Below are positions 49,744 to 58,823 of a DNA stretch of 64,000 nucleotides, piece by piece (positions within the stretch are counted from its first letter, which is position 1; each line of letters begins with the position of its first letter). The notes under the pieces were generated by a model. It did not search any database and was not told the origin of the DNA. It worked only from the letters and a program-made list of their open reading frames with translations. The stretch covers positions 1,612,001 through 1,676,000 of the forward strand of contig NZ_CP006569.1 in the NCBI RefSeq assembly GCF_000517425.1. Direction: 5' to 3'. This stretch comes from Sodalis praecaptivus (GTDB taxonomy: Bacteria; Pseudomonadota; Gammaproteobacteria; Enterobacterales; Enterobacteriaceae). The translations under genes and the position numbers were made by a program.

Positions 49744-50826
49744 ATGATGTATCGGAAAGGAAATAAAGTTGTCTACGTAATCAATGCTTTAAACCCAGGC
49801 GGTGCGGAAATGGGGTTGGAGTTATTACTGGATAATGGCTTGTTTGATGACACCGACCTGCATATCATTTGCCTGAGCCGAAGCCACTCTGATTTAGAAG
49901 AACGAATAGTCAATAAGTCGAAGCAGGCCGTTATCTTCCTTAGTGATACTCCCGTTAATAACAAAAAGTTATTTTACTATGCATTAAAACTTCACAAGTA
50001 TCTACAGCAGCTGAAACCATCAGTCGTGATTACCTCATTATCGCAATCTGTGTTAGCGATAAGAATGATTAAGGCCTTCCATCACTTCCAGCATATTACT
50101 TTTGAGCATAACACCCAGTTCAAGAACCGTAGTGCCTGGCATTTGCTAAAGCTTACAGATCGCTTGTCCGACAGATTTTGGTGCGATTCTGTGGCGACAC
50201 AAAAAGCGTTACTGGCAAGAGCGCCAGGCGTGGAAAACCAGATCGTCCCCCTATTTTATGTTAACGATACGGCAGCGGTAAAAAACGGCTACGTTGCGGG
50301 TGAGCCGTTTAGGCTAATGGCCGTTGGCCGATTAATGGCGCAGAAAAACTATCCTTTGCTCATTCAGGTCGTTAAGGCGTTGCATGAGCAGGGGGTGAGT
50401 ATTGCGCTGGATATTTTTGGCGAGGGCGAACTCGCTGCCGAACTGCGCGCGCAAGCGCAGGGGTTAACCACTGTCGTCACCTTTAGAGGTTTCGTTAGAG
50501 ATTGGCAGTCCGAGGCGCACCACTATGATGCTTATATACTGTTAAGCGACTTTGAAGGATTAAGCATCGCGACGCTTGAGGCCATGAGCGTGGGCTTGCC
50601 CTGCATTGTCAAGCCGGTAGGGGAACTTGAGAATTACATCGTTGATCGCGTTAATGGACTTAGGGTCCATACACGTGAAGACGCAGTTAATGCCGTATCG
50701 GAACTCCTCAATGATGCCGATCTGCGGATGACCTTGGGCAGCAATGCCAAAAGCTATGTCGCGACGCATTATGCTGAAAACGCGTTTCAAGCGCTCATCG
50801 AACAGGCAAAACGTACTTTGGAATAA
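49744..50826 (+). CDS. Family 4 glycosyltransferase
   Basis: GT-B glycosyltransferase of 360 residues. The glycine-rich N-terminal loop is VIVNALNPGGAEM-like (VYVINALNPGGAEMGLELLL near 10-29). The donor site includes LMAVGRLMAQKNYPLLIQVV near 192-211 and the EX7E region DFEGLSIATLEAMSVGLPCI near 275-295. Starts at 49744 or the next Met 49747, with AGGTAG upstream. It sits four bases ahead of the putative polymerase gene. It resembles the O-antigen and EPS glycosyltransferases of this class. The linkage it forms cannot be inferred. Confidence 0.88.
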   Translation: MMYRKGNKVVYVINALNPGGAEMGLELLLDNGLFDDTDLHIICLSRSHSDLEERIVNKSKQAVIFLSDTPVNNKKLFYYALKLHKYLQQLKPSVVITSLSQSVLAIRMIKAFHHFQHITFEHNTQFKNRSAWHLLKLTDRLSDRFWCDSVATQKALLARAPGVENQIVPLFYVNDTAAVKNGYVAGEPFRLMAVGRLMAQKNYPLLIQVVKALHEQGVSIALDIFGEGELAAELRAQAQGLTTVVTFRGFVRDWQSEAHHYDAYILLSDFEGLSIATLEAMSVGLPCIVKPVGELENYIVDRVNGLRVHTREDAVNAVSELLNDADLRMTLGSNAKSYVATHYAENAFQALIEQAKRTLE

Positions 50827-50830
50827 CCCT

Positions 50831-51964
50831 ATGAGACCTACAAGATTTAAAATTACCTTTAATAAGGCTCAAAGTTACCTGTTAGATGCCCATTTGTCTT
50901 TTTTTATATGGGTTTGTGTTTTTCTTTTCTTCCCCGTTGTGGCTGAATTTAAACAAAACATTTTTCCTCCTTATTATTTTTGGGATGCCAATACCATAAA
51001 TAATTTCATAATGGTAAAAAGCGGCTTCACAAAAGGGGATTCGTATGCCAGCACGGCGGCATTTTATCAGCTGATAAATGTAGGTAAAGGCTCGGCGATT
51101 TTTCCTATCGTCTCTTCACTCATTATCAGCGGCTTCTTCTTTTTGATGCTCAAAAAAGCCCGTGCGGATAAAATGACGGTGCTTGATTTTGCTATGTTGT
51201 TGTATTGCATGCTGTTAGCCAATGTTTATATGACGTTGCTGAGTAAAGATTTCATCGTCATGTTACTGATAATCCCCTTCGTCTTTCTGGCCAGTCGCGG
51301 GTTGATGGGATTGATTATTTGGAGTTTATTGGTATTTGCCTATGCCTACTATTTTCGAGTTTATTATATTTTGATCCTCTGTTTGTTCTGGGGGCTCTAT
51401 ATATTGTTTTCAAAAGTAAGAAAACCCTTAACCATCATTGTGATGATATTTCTTTTCCTTTTCTGTTTGTCCGTCGCGTTCAAAGCGGGATTAGGCGTAG
51501 ATTTGGATAACTACCGGAATATGGTTAATGATGTCAGATCGGAAGCGTCGTCGTTTAAGGTGAATACGATGATTGTCAGTTATATTCCCGGCGGCGGCTT
51601 GATTATTGGTTGGTTGAATGTATTTGTAGTATGGTTATGCATGATGGTACCGATTCCTCTCATATTAACCTTTTCGCCATTCTATTTAATTATTGCTTTC
51701 TTTATCAGCATGTTGTTTTATCGCGTTTGGAAAGCCACCGCAGTAGAGTTGAAAAATAAGAATAATCCCCTTATGAAATCCATGCTTTGTTTCATACTAG
51801 CATTCACAACAATACAAAGTGTGTTTGAGCCAGATTACGGAAGCTATGTTCGGCATCTTTCACCGCTCTATCCTTTGTTCTTTTATGTGTTATTCGTCGC
51901 GCGGCGGCAGAATAATCCTAAACAGGTTATGGATAATTTAAATGAAAGTATTTCACGCGTCTGA
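50831..51964 (+). CDS. Candidate Wzy-type exopolysaccharide polymerase (AmsC-like position)
   Basis: Integral membrane protein of 377 residues with about ten hydrophobic helices and few conserved motifs, as is usual for Wzy polymerases, which join repeat units on the periplasmic face. The frame is open upstream to 50744, overlapping the previous gene. ATG 50831, four bases after that gene's stop, is the likely start. It is strongly AT-rich relative to the backbone, which is common in Wzy genes and suggests transfer. The last codons overlap the next gene by 23 bases. Assignment rests on topology and on no other gene in the locus filling the role. Confidence 0.75.
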   Translation: MRPTRFKITFNKAQSYLLDAHLSFFIWVCVFLFFPVVAEFKQNIFPPYYFWDANTINNFIMVKSGFTKGDSYASTAAFYQLINVGKGSAIFPIVSSLIISGFFFLMLKKARADKMTVLDFAMLLYCMLLANVYMTLLSKDFIVMLLIIPFVFLASRGLMGLIIWSLLVFAYAYYFRVYYILILCLFWGLYILFSKVRKPLTIIVMIFLFLFCLSVAFKAGLGVDLDNYRNMVNDVRSEASSFKVNTMIVSYIPGGGLIIGWLNVFVVWLCMMVPIPLILTFSPFYLIIAFFISMLFYRVWKATAVELKNKNNPLMKSMLCFILAFTTIQSVFEPDYGSYVRHLSPLYPLFFYVLFVARRQNNPKQVMDNLNESISRV

Positions 51965-53027
51965 AACGATTAAGGGAGGAGTTGCCACCGTACAAAAGCA
52001 GCTCGCTCAGGCCCAGATACTCTCAACGGCCGTCACCCAGGTTACCTGTTTGGTCCCTGAGGATCAGGTTTCAGAAATCGACGAAATTGATGCCGGCCAC
52101 CTTCTGACCTTCCGTCGCACCGGCAGAGATGTGGGGTCTTTTTGGCGATTTTTAACAGCTTTTTGCGGCTATGTCTGGCGTGAAAATCCCGATATCGTTC
52201 ATCTCCATAGTACGTTTGCGGGGGTGTTGGGGCGCTTGGCGCTGGTCGCTTTAAGGCCGCTGCGGAAACCTAAAGTCGTGTATTGCCCGCATGCGTTTGC
52301 TTTTTTGATGGATAACTCCCCGACCAAACGCAAGTTATATGTTTGGGTAGAGAAATTACTGCTGCCGATGACCGACAAGATAATCTGCGTAAGCGACTAT
52401 GAAAAAACCAGTGCGGTCCAGCTGACGTTATCGGCGGAGAAGATGGTGGTTGTGCATAACGGTGTGCCGGACCGCGGTCATCCTCCTGAAGCATTGCGCG
52501 CCCATGATGAACTAAACCTGCTTTTTGTTGGCCGGCTCGATTTTCAAAAAGGCTATGACATCATCATCGATGCGATGCGCCAACTTCAGGGGAATCCTAT
52601 TCATTTAACCATCGTAGGTGATAGCGTTAATGGGCAGCAGGAAAAGATTGCGCTACCGAATATCACCTATACCGGGTGGCTGCGGTCGCAGGAACTGGAG
52701 AAGTATTTTTTAGCGGCGGACGCGTTAGTGATTCCCAGCCGCTGGGAAGGTTTCGCGATGGTACCGTTAGAAGCCATGAGCTATGGCTTGGCTATCGTGG
52801 CGAGTGATTCCACTTCGTTGCCTGAGGTGGTCATCGACGGTAAAACGGGACGATTATTCAAAAATGGCAATGCCAATGATTTGAAGGATAAAATTCTAAC
52901 ATTACAGCATGCCGAGTTCAGAGAAATGGGAAGTGCGGGTTATAAATTATACAAAAGCAGCTTTACGTCTGAGCTAATGATTTCAAAGACATTTCAGGTA
53001 TACGACGAGCTGTGGAAGAAATGTTGA
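51942..53027 (+). CDS. Family 4 glycosyltransferase (AmsD-like)
   Basis: GT-B glycosyltransferase of 361 residues. MKVFHASETIKGGVATVQKQ forms the glycine-rich acceptor-side loop, PDIVHLHSTFAGVLGRLAL lies near 86-104, and LLFVGRLDFQKGYDIIIDAM starts the donor domain near 192. The EX7E region is RWEGFAMVPLEAMSYGLAIV near 267-286. It overlaps the candidate polymerase gene by 23 bases, implying coupled translation. AmsD-type enzymes in amylovoran loci look similar; the sugar transferred is unknown. Confidence 0.9.
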   Translation: MKVFHASETIKGGVATVQKQLAQAQILSTAVTQVTCLVPEDQVSEIDEIDAGHLLTFRRTGRDVGSFWRFLTAFCGYVWRENPDIVHLHSTFAGVLGRLALVALRPLRKPKVVYCPHAFAFLMDNSPTKRKLYVWVEKLLLPMTDKIICVSDYEKTSAVQLTLSAEKMVVVHNGVPDRGHPPEALRAHDELNLLFVGRLDFQKGYDIIIDAMRQLQGNPIHLTIVGDSVNGQQEKIALPNITYTGWLRSQELEKYFLAADALVIPSRWEGFAMVPLEAMSYGLAIVASDSTSLPEVVIDGKTGRLFKNGNANDLKDKILTLQHAEFREMGSAGYKLYKSSFTSELMISKTFQVYDELWKKC

Positions 53028-53106
53028 AAGTTAAAAAAAGCAACCGTGAAGTCAAAACATTCCTCCCTTTTAAATTTTGGTAATTCTCATGCATCAGGTA
53101 CCAGCT

Positions 53107-54501
53107 ATGAACAGCATAATTTCTCATCGAACATCGACAAATGCGTCACTCATTTCGGTGATTCAACGTTTCTCTGACATTTTTATTATGTTTTTCGCGC
53201 TGTTTGCGATTTGTCAGGTTAACGGCACTCAAATGACCAATATGCATTTCTTTATCGTATTGGTGGCGCTGGTTGTTTTCCAAATGATAGGCGGAATCAC
53301 CGATTTCTATCGTTCCTGGCGCGGTGTGAAGATAAGAACTGAACTGCTGCTTATCCTGCAAAACTGGACGCTGAGCTTGATTATCACCGCGGGGATTATC
53401 TCCTTTGTCGAGGTGATCAATATTACCTTTATGGTGTATGCCGAATGGTACGTGCTGGCGTCACTCGGGCTGGTTTTTTGCCGGCTATTGATTCGCCATA
53501 TCATCGGCATGGTGCGCCATCGCGGCTACAATACGCGCAACGTCGCGATCGTCGGCAATTCACCCGTCGGGGTGGAGCTGGCGACCAGCCTGCTGGATGC
53601 CCCGTGGCTCGGTTTCAATATTGTGGGTATCTATAGCGATAATCCCGTGGAAGTCGATCAGCGCCTCAACTATATCAATAAGTATCGTCAGGTTATTGAG
53701 GATGCCAAAACGGGAAAAATTGAGCGTATCTATATTGCTATGCCGATGACGGAAGAGGCCAAAATTAAAGATCTTGTCGATGAGCTTTGCGATACGACGT
53801 GTTCAATCATGTTGATTCCCGACATTTTTACCTTCAGCATCCTACGTTCACGCTCAGAGGATATCAACGGACTGCCGGTTTTATCCATTGCCGACACGCC
53901 CTTGAACGGTATCAACATGGTGCTTAAGCGCATCGAAGATATCATCTTGTCTCTGATGATATTAATGTTTATCACACCGGTGCTGTTGGTGATTTCACTG
54001 ATGGTGAAGTTCACCTCTCCTGGCCCGATTATTTTTAGACAAAAACGGTATGGCATTGATGGTAAACCCATTCTTGTGTGGAAATTCCGTTCGATGAACG
54101 TGATGGATGATGGCGATACCATTGTCCAGGCCAAGCGGGGAGACTCACGTTTGACGCCTATCGGCGGCTTTTTACGCCGTACATCCCTTGACGAGCTGCC
54201 GCAATTTATCAACGTGCTGAAAGGGGATATGTCCATAGTGGGACCCAGGCCGCATGCCGTTGCCCATAATGAGCAATATCGCAGCCTGATTAAAGGCTAC
54301 ATGCTGCGGCACAAAGTCAAACCGGGTATTACCGGTTGGGCCCAGGTCAACGGTTGGCGAGGGGAAACGGATTCCATCGAGAAAATGCAGCGCCGTGTCG
54401 ACTTTGATTTGGAATATATTCGTGGATGGAGCATTTGGATGGATCTGAAGATTATTTTCTTCACTATTTTTAAAGGATTTATCGGTAAAAGCGCCTATTG
54501 A
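53107..54501 (+). CDS. wcaJ: Undecaprenyl-phosphate hexose-1-phosphate transferase (WcaJ/AmsG family)
   Basis: Starts repeat-unit synthesis by moving a hexose-1-phosphate from a UDP-sugar to undecaprenyl phosphate at the inner membrane. It has 464 residues from ATG 53107 (CAGG eight bases upstream); earlier in-frame starts lack a site. Layout: four N-terminal helices, a central Rossmann-like domain (VAIVGNSPVGVELATSLL near 150), a membrane-dipping helix near 285, then the catalytic bacterial sugar transferase domain. That domain carries KFTSPGPIIFRQKRYGIDGK, WKFRSMNV, RTSLDELPQFINVLKGDMSI and VGPRPHAVAHNE. Similarity to E. coli WcaJ (glucose-1-P) is extensive; AmsG uses galactose-1-P, so the sugar is open. 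Here it lies late in the operon. Confidence 0.94.
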   Translation: MNSIISHRTSTNASLISVIQRFSDIFIMFFALFAICQVNGTQMTNMHFFIVLVALVVFQMIGGITDFYRSWRGVKIRTELLLILQNWTLSLIITAGIISFVEVINITFMVYAEWYVLASLGLVFCRLLIRHIIGMVRHRGYNTRNVAIVGNSPVGVELATSLLDAPWLGFNIVGIYSDNPVEVDQRLNYINKYRQVIEDAKTGKIERIYIAMPMTEEAKIKDLVDELCDTTCSIMLIPDIFTFSILRSRSEDINGLPVLSIADTPLNGINMVLKRIEDIILSLMILMFITPVLLVISLMVKFTSPGPIIFRQKRYGIDGKPILVWKFRSMNVMDDGDTIVQAKRGDSRLTPIGGFLRRTSLDELPQFINVLKGDMSIVGPRPHAVAHNEQYRSLIKGYMLRHKVKPGITGWAQVNGWRGETDSIEKMQRRVDFDLEYIRGWSIWMDLKIIFFTIFKGFIGKSAY

Positions 54502-54563
54502 GCATCGATTCCTTGCCAGGGCGTTTGTAAGTAAAATCATTGCGCTTTGAGTTAAGAGGGCTT

Positions 54564-57131
54564 ATGAAATTTTTTTTCCCGAAGATAGCAAAAAAAAAAT
54601 CGTCGTCGTCTAGCAAACGACGAGCTTTTTTAATCCGAAGCGTCGTTGCTTTACCGCTGTTACCGTTATTGCTGAACTCGAAAGAAGGTAAGGCCGCCGA
54701 AAGAGCGGCCTCGCCACCTCCCACACCTCTTCCTCCCACATCCACACCCCCGACAGAGGCCACATCTTCTTCCGCGGGATTTATCCAATCCATTTTCAAC
54801 AAGCTCTCCGCCGCCGATGGCGCGCAATATGTTGGTCGCTGTCCCGACCTTGAGACGCTGCGTCAGACCTTGCCCAGCCACGAGGGGCAAAAAATTGTTT
54901 TGGCCGGTCGGGAATCTGCGCCAGCCGGACAAAAATCGGTTGGCGGGGGCGAGCTTTACGCGTTAAGGAACAGTGAGCTCAAGGACGATGACGGCATCGT
55001 CTTTCGCGTTAATGCCGATTGGTGCTGGCAGCGGCCGGCGCAGCACAATATCGATGCGCAATGGTTTGGCGTCTATAACGATGGACGGGCGTGTGGCGAT
55101 GCCTTTTCTCGTGCGCTGGACTATGTCGTGGCGCAGGGGGGAACGCTATTATTGCCGTTCGGCATCGTTAACCTCGGCACCCTGCGCAAGACGATCAAAT
55201 GGTTTGACGGCATCAAGAAATTCGCTATCCGCGGTCAGGGGAAGAATACGGTTGTTACCTTTGATAATATCGACCCTCCCGAGCGTCCCAACAAAAAAAA
55301 TTGGGTGTCTGAGCCGTACCTTTTTTCTTTTCTGGGGGCGAACGCCACACAATACATTGACTCGCTTGTGCTGGAGGATTTTTGCATTGATTATGCGCGT
55401 CAGCGTAATCAGGGCGGCACCAGCCTCGATACCCTTGGCGAATGTCATCCCACGCCACACTCCACCGGAGCCATCGCGCTGTACCTTAATTATTGCCTGA
55501 ATCCCGTTATTAGAAATGTTTCGTTCTCTAATATCTACGGCAGCGGGATTTACTGCCGGCGAAGCTACTACCCGGTTTGTGAAAACCTATCATTTTTCAA
55601 TGTCTCCGCCAATCAGATTGTGGCGCGCGATAAACGCATGGACCGTGATAATAGTGGCGGCGCTATCTTTTATTGGTCATGTTTTGGTGGGTTGATCCAA
55701 AGCTGCATTGCTTGGAATACCCGTAAATATACGGTGGATTACCTTTCGCCAGATAACAAACAACAAATCAACGGCACGTTGTGCGGTTACATCGGATTTT
55801 GGAGCGAGTTTAGCTTCCTGAGCAAAACGCGAGATAACGTCGGGCCGCCGCTAGTGGATTGGACTCCGCATACCGATAAAGATGCCGATACCGCTTCTCG
55901 CGGCGTGCAGATCAGTAATTGCATTGTCAGCGGCTATGTTATGGGAATCAAGGGGGAAACCCATACCGACATCTCTATTCTCAATAACATCGTTCTTAAC
56001 TGCTATTTGCCTATTAACTGTAGCGGTGTCCGGGGCGTGGTGCAGCGAAACTATACCAATATGCTGCATTGCGAGGATATAAAATGTCCCCAAGGCGGGC
56101 TGGAACGCAAACGCTCTCATCTAGGCGGTATGACTTTCGCTAAAGAGGAGAACTATAATCTGAGTTTGGAAATTTCCAATAACTATGTCCGAACCCGCAA
56201 ATATCCGCCGATAACCGTTGACAGGATAAATCTCAAGTTTCTTTATAATTATGTCGAAATGGGCGGTGTGGCCAATATCTTTAAATCTACCGGCCAGGGT
56301 AGGGTCTTCGGGCTGGAAATTCGTGGTAATACCTACTATTTCAACAAGCGCTCAAAGCCGCAGGAATCTATTTTAGCCCATAACGCCAACGCGCGTATCG
56401 CTGGCAATACCTTTATTATCAATACCTCGGAGCCGCCGGTATTGCGGTTTCTTGATACACAGGATGCGCAGTGTATCGATTTCATCGACAATACGGTGAT
56501 GGGACCGATGACCATTTATGCCAACATCCGTAGTAACTTCACCGCCAACTACTTCAGCGCTCGTCAGCCGGTGCAGACCCTGTTATCGCTTAATGCGGCT
56601 AACGGCAGCGTGGAGAAAAATACGTTTGAGGTGCCGCGCGATTTCGCTAAAGCTGCGGTGACGGTGAAAGGAGAGCAATGGCGCATCAAAGACAACATTT
56701 TCAAGATAACCATGACGTCGCGCAGCAAAGGCAAGGCCCGATCGTTTATTGCCGTGCGTCAAGACTCCTCATTCATACACATCGCGGATAATACGCTATC
56801 CGGCAACGAGGATGATGTGGCGTTGCTCTCTGCCGAGGCGTGTGGCGTGGTGTCGTTATGTCATAATGTCTCCGATGGTAAAGCGCCTTTGGTGGCTACG
56901 TTGTCGCCGCTCAAAGGTCCCATTACCCTGCGCGGTAACAGTTTTGCCGGCGGGCTATCCCGCGCCGCGCCGGGTGAGGAGCCCAATCGCGCGGCCAACC
57001 TGGCCCCGCAATTCAAGCCGCTACCCGGTGAGCGGCTCTATTATTTGTTACCTGATGCCGGCGGCAAAGAAGGTATTGTCATGACAACGCAGGGCTGGAG
57101 AGAATTCGGCGCTATCAGCGCCAATACCTGA
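54564..57131 (+). CDS. Tat-exported beta-helix protein resembling AmsF/WceF tailspike-like exopolysaccharide glycanases
   Basis: Large 855-residue protein. The N-terminus has a twin-arginine signal: basic/Ser-rich region, KRRAFLIRS at 18-26, hydrophobic stretch to about 37, possible cleavage near KAAE. A Pro/Thr linker (about 47-75) follows. Then comes a tailspike-type head segment (YVGRCPDLETLR, NADWCWQRP) and the pectate-lyase-3-like entry motif DAQWFGVYNDGRACGDAFSR near 161-180. The rest is a parallel beta-helix with recurring N-G/I-xN turns (IRGNTYYF, IAGNTFII, IKDNIFKI, IADNTLSG). WceF of Pantoea stewartii, from memory, is a tailspike-fold enzyme acting on its own stewartan polymer, and AmsF is its amylovoran counterpart. 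T8 and A10 tracts occur within the first 12 codons. Confidence 0.78.
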   Translation: MKFFFPKIAKKKSSSSSKRRAFLIRSVVALPLLPLLLNSKEGKAAERAASPPPTPLPPTSTPPTEATSSSAGFIQSIFNKLSAADGAQYVGRCPDLETLRQTLPSHEGQKIVLAGRESAPAGQKSVGGGELYALRNSELKDDDGIVFRVNADWCWQRPAQHNIDAQWFGVYNDGRACGDAFSRALDYVVAQGGTLLLPFGIVNLGTLRKTIKWFDGIKKFAIRGQGKNTVVTFDNIDPPERPNKKNWVSEPYLFSFLGANATQYIDSLVLEDFCIDYARQRNQGGTSLDTLGECHPTPHSTGAIALYLNYCLNPVIRNVSFSNIYGSGIYCRRSYYPVCENLSFFNVSANQIVARDKRMDRDNSGGAIFYWSCFGGLIQSCIAWNTRKYTVDYLSPDNKQQINGTLCGYIGFWSEFSFLSKTRDNVGPPLVDWTPHTDKDADTASRGVQISNCIVSGYVMGIKGETHTDISILNNIVLNCYLPINCSGVRGVVQRNYTNMLHCEDIKCPQGGLERKRSHLGGMTFAKEENYNLSLEISNNYVRTRKYPPITVDRINLKFLYNYVEMGGVANIFKSTGQGRVFGLEIRGNTYYFNKRSKPQESILAHNANARIAGNTFIINTSEPPVLRFLDTQDAQCIDFIDNTVMGPMTIYANIRSNFTANYFSARQPVQTLLSLNAANGSVEKNTFEVPRDFAKAAVTVKGEQWRIKDNIFKITMTSRSKGKARSFIAVRQDSSFIHIADNTLSGNEDDVALLSAEACGVVSLCHNVSDGKAPLVATLSPLKGPITLRGNSFAGGLSRAAPGEEPNRAANLAPQFKPLPGERLYYLLPDAGGKEGIVMTTQGWREFGAISANT

Positions 57132-57189
57132 TTCCGCCACGTGATCACCCATGTCGCCTTCACGCTGACCGGCGTGAAGGCGGGGCGTA

Positions 57190-58218
57190 TCAGGGGGAAA
57201 CGGCATTCGCTTTTCTAGCAGCGAGAGTGATTTTGATGCGTTTGTTGAGCGGCAGCTCAATATAGCGATAGCATAGCCAGCCGCTTATCACGGCGGAAAG
57301 GAGCAGGAACAGGCAAAATAGTAGCGGATAGCGGGTGAGATGCAATTTGTGGGCAATCATTGCGCATGGGCTGAGGATAAAACCGTGCACCAGATAGAGC
57401 GAATAAGAGGCATCTCCCATAGTTTCCAGTAAGTTAAGCAGCCTGCTGCGGAACTGCTGAATGCGCTGCTCAAAGCTTACCAGACCAAGGAAAACCAGCA
57501 ACATCGGTAAGCCTGCATACAGCGTGCGGCTAAGAGGGGTGCTGATACTGCCGTTAAAATTTTCCCATACCAACATGCCGATACCCGCCGCCAACATGAC
57601 TAACGCCACCGGCGCGGAAAGGGGTTTTTTTCGCAAAATGTCAAAAGCCAGGATGCCAAGAGCGAATTCGACCAGAATGATGTTGGTGATGAATTTGAGA
57701 TAAGGGCTGCTGGGGTGCAAACTGAGTCCTACTGCGGCCAGTGCCAAGATAATGGCGACGATGATAGGTTTTTTATGGTGTCTGGATAAAAATAGCCCAA
57801 AGCCAAAAATAAAATAAAACAAAAACTCATAACTTAGCGTCCAGCCATTATTGACGAGAAAGCGCGTGCCGTCGGGAAGAAGGAAAAACGACGCGATAAC
57901 GCTCGTCGTACCCCCTGAACTGTTCACAACGCTTGGCTTCACGATGAAAATGGCCAGCGCAAAGACCGTCATCAGCCAATAAAGGGGAAGGATACGTGTG
58001 CAGCGAGCGGAAATGAAACGGCCGAAGGTCACCTCTCTTTGCTCGGTGGTGGTGCACATGATATAAGCTGATATGATGAAAAAAAGGTCTACGCCATAAT
58101 AGCCTATGTGAAACCAGGATAAAGAAGGAATGTCATACTGGCGCCCCTTGATGACCACATGATGCATGACCACCATCAGCGCGGCTATCGCGCGCAAGTA
58201 TTGTACGGATTTGATCAT
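57190..58218 (-). CDS. Acyltransferase 3 family membrane protein (OafA/ExoZ-like)
   Basis: Ten-helix inner-membrane protein of 342 residues that probably O-acylates a sugar, for instance by acetylation of the exopolysaccharide. The N-terminus YLRAIAALMVVMHHVVIKG contains the conserved catalytic-type His; HIGYYGVDLFFIISAYIM near 37-54 and the Arg-rich FISARCTRILPLYW near 68-81 are family hallmarks (ExoZ-like). It runs opposite to the surrounding operon, converging on the AmsF/WceF-like gene, so it has its own promoter. This is an unusual placement inside the locus and suggests later insertion. Confidence 0.88.
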   Translation of the reverse strand: MIKSVQYLRAIAALMVVMHHVVIKGRQYDIPSLSWFHIGYYGVDLFFIISAYIMCTTTEQREVTFGRFISARCTRILPLYWLMTVFALAIFIVKPSVVNSSGGTTSVIASFFLLPDGTRFLVNNGWTLSYEFLFYFIFGFGLFLSRHHKKPIIVAIILALAAVGLSLHPSSPYLKFITNIILVEFALGILAFDILRKKPLSAPVALVMLAAGIGMLVWENFNGSISTPLSRTLYAGLPMLLVFLGLVSFEQRIQQFRSRLLNLLETMGDASYSLYLVHGFILSPCAMIAHKLHLTRYPLLFCLFLLLSAVISGWLCYRYIELPLNKRIKITLAARKANAVSP

Positions 58219-58823
58219 CGTTCGTTCTCGTAAAGCAAATGTAATGGTTGCGAGTTCGGGTGAGAATAAAAAATCGTCTGCCTATTTTGTAAAACGAAAT
58301 GACATTCCTTCAGGTAATACTATGAAAATCTTATGCATGCGCCACGTGTGAACGACGCGGCTTTGAACACTTGGCGTTAGCGACGTTTGCTTTGATAAAA
58401 CACGCTCTTTTCGTCGTTTTTTCGATGCTTGCTCATACTAACAAAATTATAAATTTAGGCAATCCGATTCCTCTTGTTTACCTCTCTGGCCTGAAATTGC
58501 GGGCGCTTAGCATCGATTTGACTTTTCTAACGCGCGGGGTATATCAAAAAAAGGCTAATTTTCAATAGATAAGACAGGGTGAGTGCGGGAGTGGGATTTA
58601 TCTTAAAATGCGGTATTTTTACCTGCTCATGTTGCGGCTGACACCGCCAGACGGTATACCAATGCCATATTTAAGAAAATGATTATACTCCCCGCATTGA
58701 TGGCTATGATATTTTAGCAATGTGATTTATGACATAACCGATATGTGGGTGTCGCGCTGGCCGTGTTTTTGTTTTTTGGGATTTCGTCGTCGCAGTGCCA
58801 TTTTAGATTTTGGAGAAGAACAA
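58219..58823. other. Intergenic region between the acyltransferase and the second pyruvyl-transferase-like gene
   Basis: About 600 AT-rich bases with divergent genes on either side, so both promoters must lie here. I recognise no repeat, operator or RNA. A 65-codon frame at 58371-58568 has no convincing ribosome site or family signature. Confidence 0.5.
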
